A stretch of DNA of 46,635 nt from an uncultured Bacillota bacterium (GCA_900318075.1 ONJI01000008.1:1-46635), one strand, 5' to 3'; positions 34,608-42,957 are shown, numbered from the stretch's first letter. Numbers and translations are program-made. Notes: a model not told the origin generated them from the sequence alone.

Positions 34608-36068
34608 ATAGTCATAAAAGTTAATGGAAAAAAAATAGATAGATATCAGAAAAAAGCAATTAATTCCAAAGCCAAAAACCTATTATTAATAGCTGGCGCT
34701 GGATGTGGAAAAACCTTTACTATTGTAGCTAAAATTAAAAAACTGACAGTAAAGGGAATTCTTCCTGAAGAAATACTATGTATATCATTTACAAAAGCAT
34801 CTGCTAAAAGCTTAGAAGAAAAACTGAAAGATGAAAATATATTTATAAAAGTAAAGACGTTTCATAGCTTAGGTTATGAAATAGTAAAAAAATATAAAGA
34901 TGTTAGCTTAGTAAAAGAAGATATACTAGAAGAAATAATTGAAAAAAACCTAAGAAAAGAACACAACTTAAAAAGTATAACTAAATCTAAATTTACAAGA
35001 TTAGGTTATCCAAACCATATTTTTAACATATTAGAAAATAACATAATTTTAAATTCTAAAGAAAAAGAAAAAATAAAACAGACCATAAAAACTTTCATAA
35101 ATTTATATAAAAGTAATAATCATAAAATTGGAGATTTTAAAAGTTTTAATGAATTAAACGATAATACAAATATATATGACCAAAAGAAAAGACATAAGCA
35201 CTTTTTAAAACTAACAAAAAAAATAATAGTAGAATATGAAAATACATTGAGAAAAAAACATCAAATAGACTATCATGACATGATAAACGAAAGCATAAAA
35301 ATAGTAAAAAAAAAGGGTATTTATCGTTATAAATATATTATTATAGATGAATATCAAGACACTTCCTTAAATAAAACTGAGCTTATTAAAGAAATTCAAA
35401 AAAAGACAAATGCTAAATTAATAGCAGTCGGTGATGACTGGCAGTCTATATATGGCTTTACCGGAAGTAATTTAGAAATATTTACAAATTTTGATAAAAA
35501 TTTTCCAAAAACAAAGATAATAAAATTAAAAAAAACATATAGAAATTCTAAAGAACTTTTAAAAATAACTAAAAAATTTATATGCAAAAATAAAAATCAA
35601 ATATACAAAAATCTAACTACCAAAAAGAAAAATAAACATCCTATTCACATCTATTATTACAAAGATAAAATAGATGAAATATGGGATAAAGTTTTAGAAA
35701 AAACAAAAGAAAAAGATTTATTAATATTAGGTAGAAACAATAGTGATATAGCAAAACTTCCAAAGCTAAAAGATAATAGTAAATTTCTAACTATTCACAA
35801 ATCAAAAGGCCTAGAATCAGAAAACACAATTATTATAAATCTAGAAAACAACTATAATGGATTGCCAAGTAAAATATGTGATAGTGAATACCTTGTATAT
35901 GTAAAACCAAAAACAGATAATTATACGTATGCCGAAGAAAGAAGACTTTTTTATGTGGCCTTAACTAGAAGCAAAAACAATAACTATTTATTAGTAAAAA
36001 AAGATAATCCATCAATATTTGTAAAAGAACTTATAAGAGATTACTCAAAATATATACTTATAAATTAG
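34608..36068 (+). CDS. UvrD/Rep-like DNA helicase, apparent ATA start
   Basis: An SF1A helicase of about 486 residues. The frame stays open from 34608 to the TAA at 36066, and conserved motifs fill it: DRYQKKAINS, Walker A IAGAGCGKT (about residues 29-37), motif Ia SFTKASAKSLEEK, KTFHSLGYEIV, Walker B YIIIDEYQDTS (about 244-254), GDDWQSIYGFTGS, TYRNS, TIHKSKGLE and LFYVALTRSKNN. The first in-frame ATG, GTG or TTG after the SD is TTG 35247, which would delete the Walker A, so that start is not credible. AGGAGG (34595-34600) is seven bases before an ATA codon at 34608. Either ATA is used as a start, or the ATG has mutated and the gene is silenced. It is short for a helicase of this family. Confidence 0.85.
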   Translation: MVIKVNGKKIDRYQKKAINSKAKNLLLIAGAGCGKTFTIVAKIKKLTVKGILPEEILCISFTKASAKSLEEKLKDENIFIKVKTFHSLGYEIVKKYKDVSLVKEDILEEIIEKNLRKEHNLKSITKSKFTRLGYPNHIFNILENNIILNSKEKEKIKQTIKTFINLYKSNNHKIGDFKSFNELNDNTNIYDQKKRHKHFLKLTKKIIVEYENTLRKKHQIDYHDMINESIKIVKKKGIYRYKYIIIDEYQDTSLNKTELIKEIQKKTNAKLIAVGDDWQSIYGFTGSNLEIFTNFDKNFPKTKIIKLKKTYRNSKELLKITKKFICKNKNQIYKNLTTKKKNKHPIHIYYYKDKIDEIWDKVLEKTKEKDLLILGRNNSDIAKLPKLKDNSKFLTIHKSKGLESENTIIINLENNYNGLPSKICDSEYLVYVKPKTDNYTYAEERRLFYVALTRSKNNNYLLVKKDNPSIFVKELIRDYSKYILIN

Positions 36069-36138
36069 AAAACAATTTTTAATTCATAGTAGGTTTATAT
36101 ATCGTTTAGACAAAATATGTTATAAAAAGCTTAATTTG

Positions 36139-36147
36139 TGGTATAAT
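36139..36147 (+). promoter_or_regulatory. Extended -10 promoter for the orphan HTH gene
   Basis: TGGTATAAT (TATAAT at 36142-36147), leaving a leader of about 85 nt before the ATG at 36237. Confidence 0.6.
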
Positions 36148-36236
36148 ATCTATACCTCAAAATGAGAACGTAAAGTAAAAGCAATACAATTATTTTTCAA
36201 AAATCTTACTTATAAAATACAAAAAAAGGTGATATT

Positions 36237-36566
36237 ATGGAAAAGAAAAGGGAAGCTGTACAATTAATTCAAAACAAAATAAATGGCAAGACATTTTTAT
36301 CATATAAAGAAATTGCTAGCATAACAGGATATCATCCTAAATATATTTTGAAACTAAAAAAGGATGTTTTAAATGGTAATATAAATTTTATCCATGGTAA
36401 CAAAAATCGGATTCCAGTAAATAGTATGCCCGAAGAAGAAAAACAGAAGATAATAACTCTATATAAAAAGAGTAATGTTAGTATTAGAAAATTTTGTAAT
36501 TTCTATCATACTAGAAGTTATTCTTGTATATATAATTTGTTAAAAGAAAATGGACTTTTAAAATAA
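36237..36566 (+). CDS. Transposase-like HTH protein without catalytic domain
   Basis: A 109-residue basic protein. Residues about 20-45 (LSYKEIASITGYHPKYILKLKKD) form a helix-turn-helix, followed by HGNKNRIPVNSMPEEEKQKIITLYKKS and a second helical pair to the end (FYHTRSYSCIYNLLKENG). This order resembles the N-terminal DNA-binding part of ISNCY-type transposases, in which a DDE domain should follow; here the gene stops and a terminator comes at once. It may be a transposase remnant or a domesticated regulator. It has its own promoter and SD, so it may be expressed. Confidence 0.65.
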   Translation: MEKKREAVQLIQNKINGKTFLSYKEIASITGYHPKYILKLKKDVLNGNINFIHGNKNRIPVNSMPEEEKQKIITLYKKSNVSIRKFCNFYHTRSYSCIYNLLKENGLLK

Positions 36567-36589
36567 CTGCCAGTACGGTAGTTTTTTTG
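36565..36589 (+). terminator. Terminator of the orphan HTH gene
   Basis: AACTGCC (36565-36571) pairs with GGTAGTT (36577-36583, one G-T), then TTTTTT. Confidence 0.8.
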
Positions 36590-36617
36590 TCGACTGATAT
36601 TTCTTCTAAAAGAAAGA

Positions 36618-36646
36618 ACCTCCTAATATTTTTATTGTAAGGAGGT
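36618..36646 (+). promoter_or_regulatory. Possible SD-sequestering hairpin before the Ca-ATPase
   Basis: ACCTCCT (36618-36624) is perfectly complementary to AGGAGGT (36640-36646), the SD of the next gene, across a 15-nt AU-rich loop. In the RNA the ribosome site could be hidden. An alternative TTTCTT/AAGAAA pairing (about 36600-36616) lies just before and could compete. Confidence 0.5.
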
Positions 36647-36650
36647 ATCT

Positions 36651-39233
36651 ATGAAAAAAGGTCTTACAGAAAAAGAAGTAATAGAAAGTAGAAAAAAACA
36701 TGGAAGTAACGAAATAAGTAAAATAGTTAAAGAAAGTTTTTTTAAAATGCTAATAAGTACTTTAGGTGATCCAATAATAAAAATTTTATTAATTGCTTTA
36801 GCTATTAAGACATTATTTTTATTTCATAACTTCGATTGGTATGAAACTGTTGGAATAGTAATTGCGATTTTTATGGCGTCTTTCATATCGACATTATCAG
36901 AATATGGCAGCGAAAAAGCTTTTGAAAAACTAGAAGAAGATGCCTCAAAAATAAGAAGTAAAGTAAGAAGAAATGGCAAGATCAAAGAAATAGAGATAAA
37001 TGATATCGTGGTTGGAGATATAATTAATATTGAATCAGGTGATCAAATACCAGCCGATGGCAAAATAATAATAGGAAGCATCCTTGTCAACGAATCTAAC
37101 CTAAACGGCGAGATGAAAGAGAAAGAAAAGAAATTTAACAGTAAAGTTTATCGTTCGACTGTTGTCTATTCTGGATCAGCTACCATGGTAGTAGAAGAAG
37201 TGGGGGATCAAACCTTCTATGGAAAATTAGCTGAAGAAGTAAAAGAAAAAGCCCAAGATAGCCCTCTTAAAATTAGACTTACAAAACTAGCCGAACAAAT
37301 AAGTAAAATGGGATATATAGGGGCTTTGTTAGTATCTATATCATATCTGTTTTCTGTAATTGTAATTAAAAATAGTTTTGATATAAACATGATTAAAGAT
37401 ACAATTACAAATTTGCCCTTAATGCTTGGACATATATTACATGCCTTAACTTTAAGTGTAACTATAATTGTCGTTGCTGTTCCAGAAGGATTACCCATGA
37501 TGATTACATTAGTTTTATCATCTAATATGAAAAGGATGCTAAAAAGTAATGTTTTAGTAAGAAAACTTACAGGAATAGAAACTGCTGGTAATATCAATAT
37601 ATTATTTACAGACAAGACAGGCACCATAACTAAAGGAAATTTAAATGTCATCGCGTTAGTAGACCCGAGAGGAAAAACCTATCACAATGAAGAAGAACTT
37701 AGAGAAAATAAGACTTATCATAAAATGGTAAAACTAGCCTTAACAGCAAACAATGAAAGTGATTATAGTGAAAAAGGCAAAGCTATCGGTGGAAATATTA
37801 CAGATAGAGCCATATTAGATTTTTTTAAAAATGAAAACTTAAAGTATACGACCATCAATAAAATACCATTTTCAAGTGAGAAAAAGTACTCCCTTACCCA
37901 AATAATTCAAGAGGAGAAAACTGTAAATTTAATTAAAGGAGCCCCGGAAATTATAGTAGATAGGTCGACTAATTACTACGAGAATGGTAAGAAATATACA
38001 TTAATGCATAAAGAAAAAATAAAAAGACAAATAAAAGAAGCAACAGATAAAGGCATAAGAGTTCTTGCCTTTGCAACCTCAGAATCAAAAGATAGCATAG
38101 ATAAACTATCATTAATGGGATTAATATATATTAAAGACGAAGTAAGACCAGCAGCAATAAATGGACTAAACTTAATAAATAAAGCCGGAATAAATGTAAT
38201 TATGATTACAGGCGACAACATAAACACGGCAAAAGCCATTGGCAAAGAGGTCGGGTTAATAAAAAGTAATGAAGACATAATCTTGACTAGTGATGAACTA
38301 CATAAAATGTCGGATGATAATATTAAAAAAATTATCACAAATTTAAAGATAGTTGCAAGATCTCTACCTCAGGATAAAAGCAGACTAGTGAAAATTGCTC
38401 AAAGCCAAAACCTCGTAGTAGGTATGACAGGAGATGGGGTAAATGATGCTCCAGCGTTAAAAAAAGCCGATGTTGGCTTTGCTATGGGATCAGGCACTGA
38501 GGTTGCTAAAGCTGCAAGCGATATCGTTATATTAGATGACAATCTTCTTTCAATTTCAAATGCTGTATTATATGGTAGGACAATATTTAAAAGCATAAGA
38601 AAATTTATAATTTTTCAGCTGACTATGAATATATGTGCAGTAAGCATATCAATAATCGGCCCCTTTATTGGTGTAGATACTCCAGTCACAGTAATTCAAA
38701 TGCTGTGGATAAATATGGTTATGGATACACTAGCCGCCTTAGCCTTTTCATATGAACCTGCTTTAGAAGAATACATGGAAGAAATGCCGAAGAAAAAAGA
38801 TGAAATGATAATAAATAGATATATGAAAGATGAGATATTATTCACTGGAACATTTTCAGCATTAATGTGCATACTATTCTTAAAAATGCCACTTATCCAC
38901 AGTATATATAGAGATTCCGAAAATGACAAATATCTAATGACCGCGTTCTTCGGCTTATTCATTTTTATGGGAATCTTTAACAGTTTTAATGCTAGGACGC
39001 ATAGATTAAATCCTTTTTCAAATCTATCTAAAAACAAAGTATTTTTAGTTATCATACTTTTTATATTAATAGTTCAAATATATCTAATATATTATGGTGG
39101 CGAAATTTTTAGGACATATGGATTAAATTTCATAGAATTTGAAATTATGATCTTACTGTCAATGCTAGTTGTTCCAATAGACTTTTTAAGAAAAATTTAT
39201 CTTCGAAAACACGGTGAAAAAGGTGGGGTATGA
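36651..39233 (+). CDS. P-type calcium ATPase, PMCA type
   Basis: An 860-residue P2B-like ATPase that exports Ca2+ at the cost of ATP. In order: the A-domain motif (ESNLNGE), M4 with VAVPEGLPMMITL (Ca-binding PEGLP), the phosphorylation site DKTGTITKGN (Asp about 321), nucleotide-binding KGAPEI, the hinge TGDGVNDAPAL (about 595), M5-M6 with NICAVSISI and WINMVMDTLAALAFSYEPA carrying the Asn and Asp ligands, and four C-terminal helices. No calmodulin tail, as expected in bacteria. Length is normal. The SD may be masked by a hairpin. The gene stops with TGA inside the promoter of the lipoprotein gene. Confidence 0.93.
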   Translation: MKKGLTEKEVIESRKKHGSNEISKIVKESFFKMLISTLGDPIIKILLIALAIKTLFLFHNFDWYETVGIVIAIFMASFISTLSEYGSEKAFEKLEEDASKIRSKVRRNGKIKEIEINDIVVGDIINIESGDQIPADGKIIIGSILVNESNLNGEMKEKEKKFNSKVYRSTVVYSGSATMVVEEVGDQTFYGKLAEEVKEKAQDSPLKIRLTKLAEQISKMGYIGALLVSISYLFSVIVIKNSFDINMIKDTITNLPLMLGHILHALTLSVTIIVVAVPEGLPMMITLVLSSNMKRMLKSNVLVRKLTGIETAGNINILFTDKTGTITKGNLNVIALVDPRGKTYHNEEELRENKTYHKMVKLALTANNESDYSEKGKAIGGNITDRAILDFFKNENLKYTTINKIPFSSEKKYSLTQIIQEEKTVNLIKGAPEIIVDRSTNYYENGKKYTLMHKEKIKRQIKEATDKGIRVLAFATSESKDSIDKLSLMGLIYIKDEVRPAAINGLNLINKAGINVIMITGDNINTAKAIGKEVGLIKSNEDIILTSDELHKMSDDNIKKIITNLKIVARSLPQDKSRLVKIAQSQNLVVGMTGDGVNDAPALKKADVGFAMGSGTEVAKAASDIVILDDNLLSISNAVLYGRTIFKSIRKFIIFQLTMNICAVSISIIGPFIGVDTPVTVIQMLWINMVMDTLAALAFSYEPALEEYMEEMPKKKDEMIINRYMKDEILFTGTFSALMCILFLKMPLIHSIYRDSENDKYLMTAFFGLFIFMGIFNSFNARTHRLNPFSNLSKNKVFLVIILFILIVQIYLIYYGGEIFRTYGLNFIEFEIMILLSMLVVPIDFLRKIYLRKHGEKGGV

Positions 39234-39234
39234 A

Positions 39235-39263
39235 TTTGCAATTTATACCAAAAGTGCTATAAT
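39235..39263 (+). promoter_or_regulatory. Promoter of the lipoprotein gene
   Basis: TTTGCA (39235-39240), 17-nt spacer, TATAAT (39258-39263) with TGC before it; it begins right after the ATPase stop. Confidence 0.7.
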
Positions 39264-39284
39264 ACTAACCTGAGGTGAGGGGTT

Positions 39285-39914
39285 ATGAAATTAACAAAAA
39301 ATAAAATTAATACAATATTAGTTACTATATCATTCGCACTTTCACTAGAAAGTTGTGCAAGGCCAAAAGAAAATAACACCACAAACTATGTATCGCAAGA
39401 TGTTATTATACAAGCAGTCGATTTTGGACTACATAAATGTGAGACAGTTATTGATAATACCAAACCAGAAATTTCTCAAATAAAAGCTGATTCTATAATA
39501 GATAGTTACATGTATTCATTAAGTGAAGAGTTTGATGAATTAAAAGAGCTAGCCGTAGAAAAGTGGAATAGTGAGGAATTTCAAGAAAAATTAACTTTGA
39601 TAAAGCAAAAGCTATCTGACCTTGTAGACTTTGTATTTAATGGTAAAGAAATAAATGGTGTTACATTTGACGAACTAAGCGACACCGCAAAAGAAAAAGT
39701 TAAATTTTTTATACAATTAATCGATGCACAGCTAGAAAGCCTGATTCCAAATTATCAAGATAGGTTTTATAATTGGCTTGTAGGTTTAGGCACAGACGGT
39801 CTAGAACTTTGGGATGAATTAAATGAAACCTTTAATAATTATCAAAATGATGTACTAGATGAATATAATAGTAGAACTGCTGACGCAGGTTCTAGAATAA
39901 TTGTTAGAAAGTAA
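39285..39914 (+). CDS. Putative lipoprotein of unknown function
   Basis: A 209-residue protein with a lipoprotein signal: basic start, hydrophobic stretch (INTILVTISFALSL) and lipobox LESC (Cys24). The mature part is acidic and helical without recognised motifs: amphipathic segments (QADSIIDSYMYSLSEEF-like, LKQKLSDLVDFVFNGKEIN-like) and a Trp-containing C-terminus ending ADAGSRIIVRK. It would be anchored outside the membrane. It has its own promoter and terminator. The adjoining agr locus downstream suggests, weakly, surface or signalling functions. Confidence 0.75.
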   Translation: MKLTKNKINTILVTISFALSLESCARPKENNTTNYVSQDVIIQAVDFGLHKCETVIDNTKPEISQIKADSIIDSYMYSLSEEFDELKELAVEKWNSEEFQEKLTLIKQKLSDLVDFVFNGKEINGVTFDELSDTAKEKVKFFIQLIDAQLESLIPNYQDRFYNWLVGLGTDGLELWDELNETFNNYQNDVLDEYNSRTADAGSRIIVRK

Positions 39915-39933
39915 GATAAATTCTTACTTTTTT
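39908..39933 (+). terminator. Terminator of the lipoprotein gene
   Basis: AAAGTAAGA (39908-39916) pairs with TCTTACTTT (39922-39930), then TTT. Confidence 0.85.
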
Positions 39934-39934
39934 G

Positions 39935-39963
39935 TTGTAAAAACTTATAAAATATGATATATT
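39935..39963 (+). promoter_or_regulatory. Promoter of the agrA-agrC operon
   Basis: TTGTAA (39935-39940), 17-nt spacer, TATATT (39958-39963) with TGA before it. Confidence 0.65.
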
Positions 39964-39996
39964 TTAGCTAGGATATAAAGAAAGAAGGTAAGATTT

Positions 39997-40698
39997 ATGA
40001 TAAATTTTATCGTATGCGATGATATTGTGAAAGACCGTGAAATCATTAAAAGTGCCATTTCGAAATATATGATGAAAAATAAGTTAGAATATAAAACCCA
40101 CATATTTGATGATTACAATGATGATTTCATCAAAATTGTTCAAAAGAAACTGCCATTTAAAATATACATTTTAGATATAGAAACGCCAACTAGATCAGGC
40201 ATCGACATAGCTAGAATTATTAGACATAAAGATGTTGACAGCGTTTTAATTTTCATAACTGGACATGAGGAATTAGGTAATATAGTAATGAAACATGATT
40301 TCATATTTCTATCATTTATTAATAAATTTGATAATGTAGAGGCAAGACTAACAAAAGCAATCGATAAAGCATTAAAAATGTTTAAAATAAAACAAACAAT
40401 AAAATTTAAAGATAATGGAATATTATATTCTATCCCAGTAGACGATATTCTTTATATAACAAGAGACAGTATCGATCGAAAATGTATTATTGTCACTGAT
40501 TATAGTGAATTTAGAGTTGGAAAAAGTTTAAACGAGTTAGAGAAAATGGTCTCAGAAGATTTTATTAGAACACATAGGGCGTGCCTTATAAATAAAAAAA
40601 GAGTCACTAGTTTTAATAAAGCAAAAAGAATAGTAACATTTGATAATGGAACCGAAAGTGATCTAATCTCTACACGTTTTGATAAGGAGCTGATATAA
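39997..40698 (+). CDS. AgrA-like LytTR response regulator
   Basis: A 233-residue response regulator. The receiver domain (about 1-125) has the acidic pair DD (8-9), the phospho-acceptor Asp60 in YILDIETPTRSG and the Thr of IFITGHEE. The C-terminal LytTR DNA-binding domain (about 140-233) has VDDILYITRDS, SLNELEKMVSEDFIRTHRAC and LINKKRVTSF. AgrA/VirR-type regulators bind paired direct repeats with about two turns between copies, and such repeats lie before agrB here. The kinase gene begins one base after the stop codon, so the two genes are coupled. Confidence 0.93.
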   Translation: MINFIVCDDIVKDREIIKSAISKYMMKNKLEYKTHIFDDYNDDFIKIVQKKLPFKIYILDIETPTRSGIDIARIIRHKDVDSVLIFITGHEELGNIVMKHDFIFLSFINKFDNVEARLTKAIDKALKMFKIKQTIKFKDNGILYSIPVDDILYITRDSIDRKCIIVTDYSEFRVGKSLNELEKMVSEDFIRTHRACLINKKRVTSFNKAKRIVTFDNGTESDLISTRFDKELI

Positions 40699-40699
40699 G

Positions 40700-42013
40700 A
40701 TGAACAGTATTACAACTGTTATTATACAAATGGTAAGTAATATACCTATAGATATCTTAAGTTTGTATTGTTGGGAACAATGTTTAGATAATAAAAATAT
40801 TTCTAAACTTAAAATATTTTTGATAGCTTTTATCATGACAATTATAACAGCAGTATTGAATTACAACGTAGCAAAAGATATAAGAATGTTTATAATTATC
40901 ACATTGCTAATAACTATAAATTATTTCTGTTTTTCTAAGAAATTAAACAAAGCAATATTATCAGTTTTAATTTTGGAAGCATTTTTATGGATTGCTGAAT
41001 TCACATTTGTAATAGGAGTGTCAATAATAAATAAAGATAATATTTATAACTTTCTAGGTTCCATATCAGGTTTTATTATTATAAATGCTTATATAACAAT
41101 AATTTTGTTTTTGAGTTATAAAAATAAAGTTTTTAAGAAAATTTACAGTAAGCTAAGAGGAATATTAAAAGCTATTACAATAAATGAGACAGCATTGTAT
41201 TTAATTATGATAATGTTAGTAATAATAACTTCTACAATAGAGAGCTATATGAATTTACCTGTTCAGATAGTTTTGACCACAAATACTATAATGGCTCTAG
41301 TTTTTATTATTATCATCATAAAATTTACATCCTTTAAATCTAGATTCAATAAAATAAATGGAAAATATCAAACAAGTATTTCTAGCTTAAGGGAATATGA
41401 ATCTATGATAGACAAATTTAGAGTAAATAACCACGAAAATAAGAATGAACTTATGACGATTAGAAATATGATTAAAGCTAAAGATAAAAACACTACAGAG
41501 TATATTGATAAACTTGTAGATAACAAAATAAAAGATAATGAAAAGATACTGTATAAAACAGCCAAAATTCCAGAAGGCGGTCTTAGAGCTACTATCTATT
41601 CTAAATTGTGTGTAATGGATGAGCTTAAGATAAAATATATATTAGATATAGCTAATGATGTAAGAGCTGCGGATTTAATAAATTTAAATGATGAAACAGT
41701 CTTAAGCATTTGTAAGATATTAGGAGTATTTTTAGATAATGCCATAGATGCAGTTAAAGATTTAAAAAAGAGAAATATTGATATTGAAATCTATGTAATG
41801 GATGAAAGATTATGCATCGACATAACAAACAAAATTAAAGGTGATTTAGACTTAAACAAGTTAGGTAATAAAAAATATACTACTAAAGGTGAAGGCCATG
41901 GCTATGGGTTATCGCTTGTAAATCAGATTATTAGAGAGAATAGTGAAATCTTAGAAAATGAAAAAAGTATAAACGGCGATAATTTTACTCAAACATTAAA
42001 AATAAAAATGTAG
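40700..42013 (+). CDS. AgrC-like sensor histidine kinase
   Basis: A 437-residue kinase. The N-terminal ~215 residues contain six or seven transmembrane helices typical of peptide-pheromone sensors. The DHp-like segment has the phospho-acceptor His in NNHENKNELMTIRNM (about residue 245). The GHKL ATPase domain has the N-box GVFLDNAIDAV (about 350) and G-box GEGHGYGLSLVNQI (about 397-410); it belongs to the HPK10 group with AgrC, ComD and PlnB. It should detect the thiolactone peptide made from AgrD and phosphorylate the regulator encoded just upstream. Confidence 0.93.
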   Translation: MNSITTVIIQMVSNIPIDILSLYCWEQCLDNKNISKLKIFLIAFIMTIITAVLNYNVAKDIRMFIIITLLITINYFCFSKKLNKAILSVLILEAFLWIAEFTFVIGVSIINKDNIYNFLGSISGFIIINAYITIILFLSYKNKVFKKIYSKLRGILKAITINETALYLIMIMLVIITSTIESYMNLPVQIVLTTNTIMALVFIIIIIKFTSFKSRFNKINGKYQTSISSLREYESMIDKFRVNNHENKNELMTIRNMIKAKDKNTTEYIDKLVDNKIKDNEKILYKTAKIPEGGLRATIYSKLCVMDELKIKYILDIANDVRAADLINLNDETVLSICKILGVFLDNAIDAVKDLKKRNIDIEIYVMDERLCIDITNKIKGDLDLNKLGNKKYTTKGEGHGYGLSLVNQIIRENSEILENEKSINGDNFTQTLKIKM

Positions 42014-42030
42014 ATTAACTACACTTTTAT
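42009..42030. terminator. Terminator between agrC and agrD
   Basis: TGTAG (42009-42013) pairs with CTACA (42019-42023); T-rich tracts follow on both strands (CTTTTATTTT on plus, TTTTTATTTTT on minus). The stem is short, so strength is modest. Confidence 0.55.
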
Positions 42031-42146
42031 TTTATTAAACTTTTTGGGCATTCTGGTTCATCCCACCAAAATAACCAACAAGCAGTAGAAGTTGCATTTG
42101 CAAATACACCTGCAAATCCAGCTAAAATTGAACTAAATAAATGCAT
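42027..42146 (-). CDS. agrD: AgrD-like cyclic peptide pheromone precursor
   Basis: A 39-residue ORF with SD AAAGGAGG, 50 nt downstream of agrB. It has all three AgrD parts: an amphipathic hydrophobic leader (HLFSSILAGFAGVFANA), the pheromone core with Cys23 (TSTACWLFWW), and the acidic processing tail DEPECPKSLIK, which matches the DExxxPKxL tail of staphylococcal AgrD. AgrB should cut before the tail and join the Cys thiol to the new C-terminus to make a thiolactone. If the cut is before Asp29, the ring is CWLFWW (six residues); a five-residue ring is usual. A second Cys in the tail is also unusual. Confidence 0.92.
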   Translation of the reverse strand: MHLFSSILAGFAGVFANATSTACWLFWWDEPECPKSLIK

Positions 42147-42196
42147 TTATAGTTCCTCCTTTCATTCTTTTATCTATGTTTAAATAAATTTAAACC

Positions 42197-42799
42197 TTAA
42201 TTAAGTTGATAATATTTATAATTATCATATTTCTGATTAGTTAGTTTATAAGTAAGTGGAGAAATCATTACACATTGAATCAATAAAGCAATAGTACAGC
42301 TATTTGATATAAAATTATCCTTAATAATTAAAGAACATATAACCATAATAATTGCAATAAGCATTGACAAAGTTTTATATATTGCTCTTCTTTTTGGACT
42401 TACAATTGGCTTTTTCTCAGTATCTGCTGGACTAAATTTGAAAATCAATATAATTCCTAATATACCAAACAGTACTTTAAACCAAATTGGTAATATTATA
42501 AGAGTACTAACGTAAGTAGCAGATAAAAAAGTTAATGCTGATGCAATAAGACAAATAATGCTAGAAGTTGCATGCATACCAAATGAAAAACTTCTAATAG
42601 CTGTATATATAATCATAAAAAAAATTAATTCCTTTAATATTCCAAGAAAATAAGCTATAGTAAATATAATAATTGTTTTTGAAATAAACATGTAAAAACC
42701 AGTCAGCCCATATTCTAAAACTTCCATTTTTTCATTAGAATAATCTGGATAAGATTTTTTAATTATTTTAAGTGAATTACCTACAACAAAATCTTTCAT
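42197..42799 (-). CDS. agrB: AgrB-like membrane protease for pheromone processing
   Basis: AgrB cleaves the C-terminal tail of AgrD and helps form the thiolactone. The frame is open to 42925, but I choose ATG 42799 (KDFVVGNSLKIIKKSYPDY): it has an AAGGGG SD, gives 200 residues, and places catalytic His76 and Cys83 (GMHATSSIIC) almost exactly where staphylococcal AgrB has His77 and Cys84. The region upstream would add an odd Phe-rich segment that is better read as promoter and leader. It has several membrane helices and the family motif SPADTEKKPIVSP. It precedes agrD in the same minus-strand operon and converges with agrC. Confidence 0.92.
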   Translation of the reverse strand: MKDFVVGNSLKIIKKSYPDYSNEKMEVLEYGLTGFYMFISKTIIIFTIAYFLGILKELIFFMIIYTAIRSFSFGMHATSSIICLIASALTFLSATYVSTLIILPIWFKVLFGILGIILIFKFSPADTEKKPIVSPKRRAIYKTLSMLIAIIMVICSLIIKDNFISNSCTIALLIQCVMISPLTYKLTNQKYDNYKYYQLN

Positions 42800-42877
42800 A
42801 ATAATGCCCCTTGCTAGCATAAGAATAGCACCACCAAAAAAGAAAAAATAAAAAAACGCACAAATATAAAAAAACGA

Positions 42878-42883
42878 AGTATG
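42878..42883 (-). promoter_or_regulatory. Possible -10 of agrBD
   Basis: Minus-strand CATACT (42883-42878) with no good -35, as expected for an activator-dependent promoter; LytTR-type repeats lie about 45 bp upstream. Confidence 0.35.
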
Positions 42884-42927
42884 ATTAACTATTTGCATAC
42901 AACGGTTCGTGACACTTGTTAGCATTT

Positions 42928-42957
42928 AGACAAATTAAAGTTGCTTTCAGACAAATT
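42928..42957 (-). promoter_or_regulatory. Paired direct repeats, candidate AgrA/LytTR binding site
   Basis: AATTTGTCT occurs twice on the minus strand (42957-42949 and 42936-42928), with exactly 12 bp between, a 21-bp period. LytTR regulators such as AgrA bind 9-bp direct repeats about 12 bp apart. The location before agrBD fits positive feedback. Confidence 0.6.

Noticed and set aside
35247-36068. A 273-residue helicase fragment starting at TTG 35247
   Set aside because: The same frame is open back to 34608 and holds the Walker A and motif Ia; the real gene is longer.
42800-42925. N-terminal extension of AgrB to ATG 42925
   Set aside because: It would add an unusual Phe-rich segment encoded by the A/T-rich promoter region and shift catalytic His/Cys away from the family positions.
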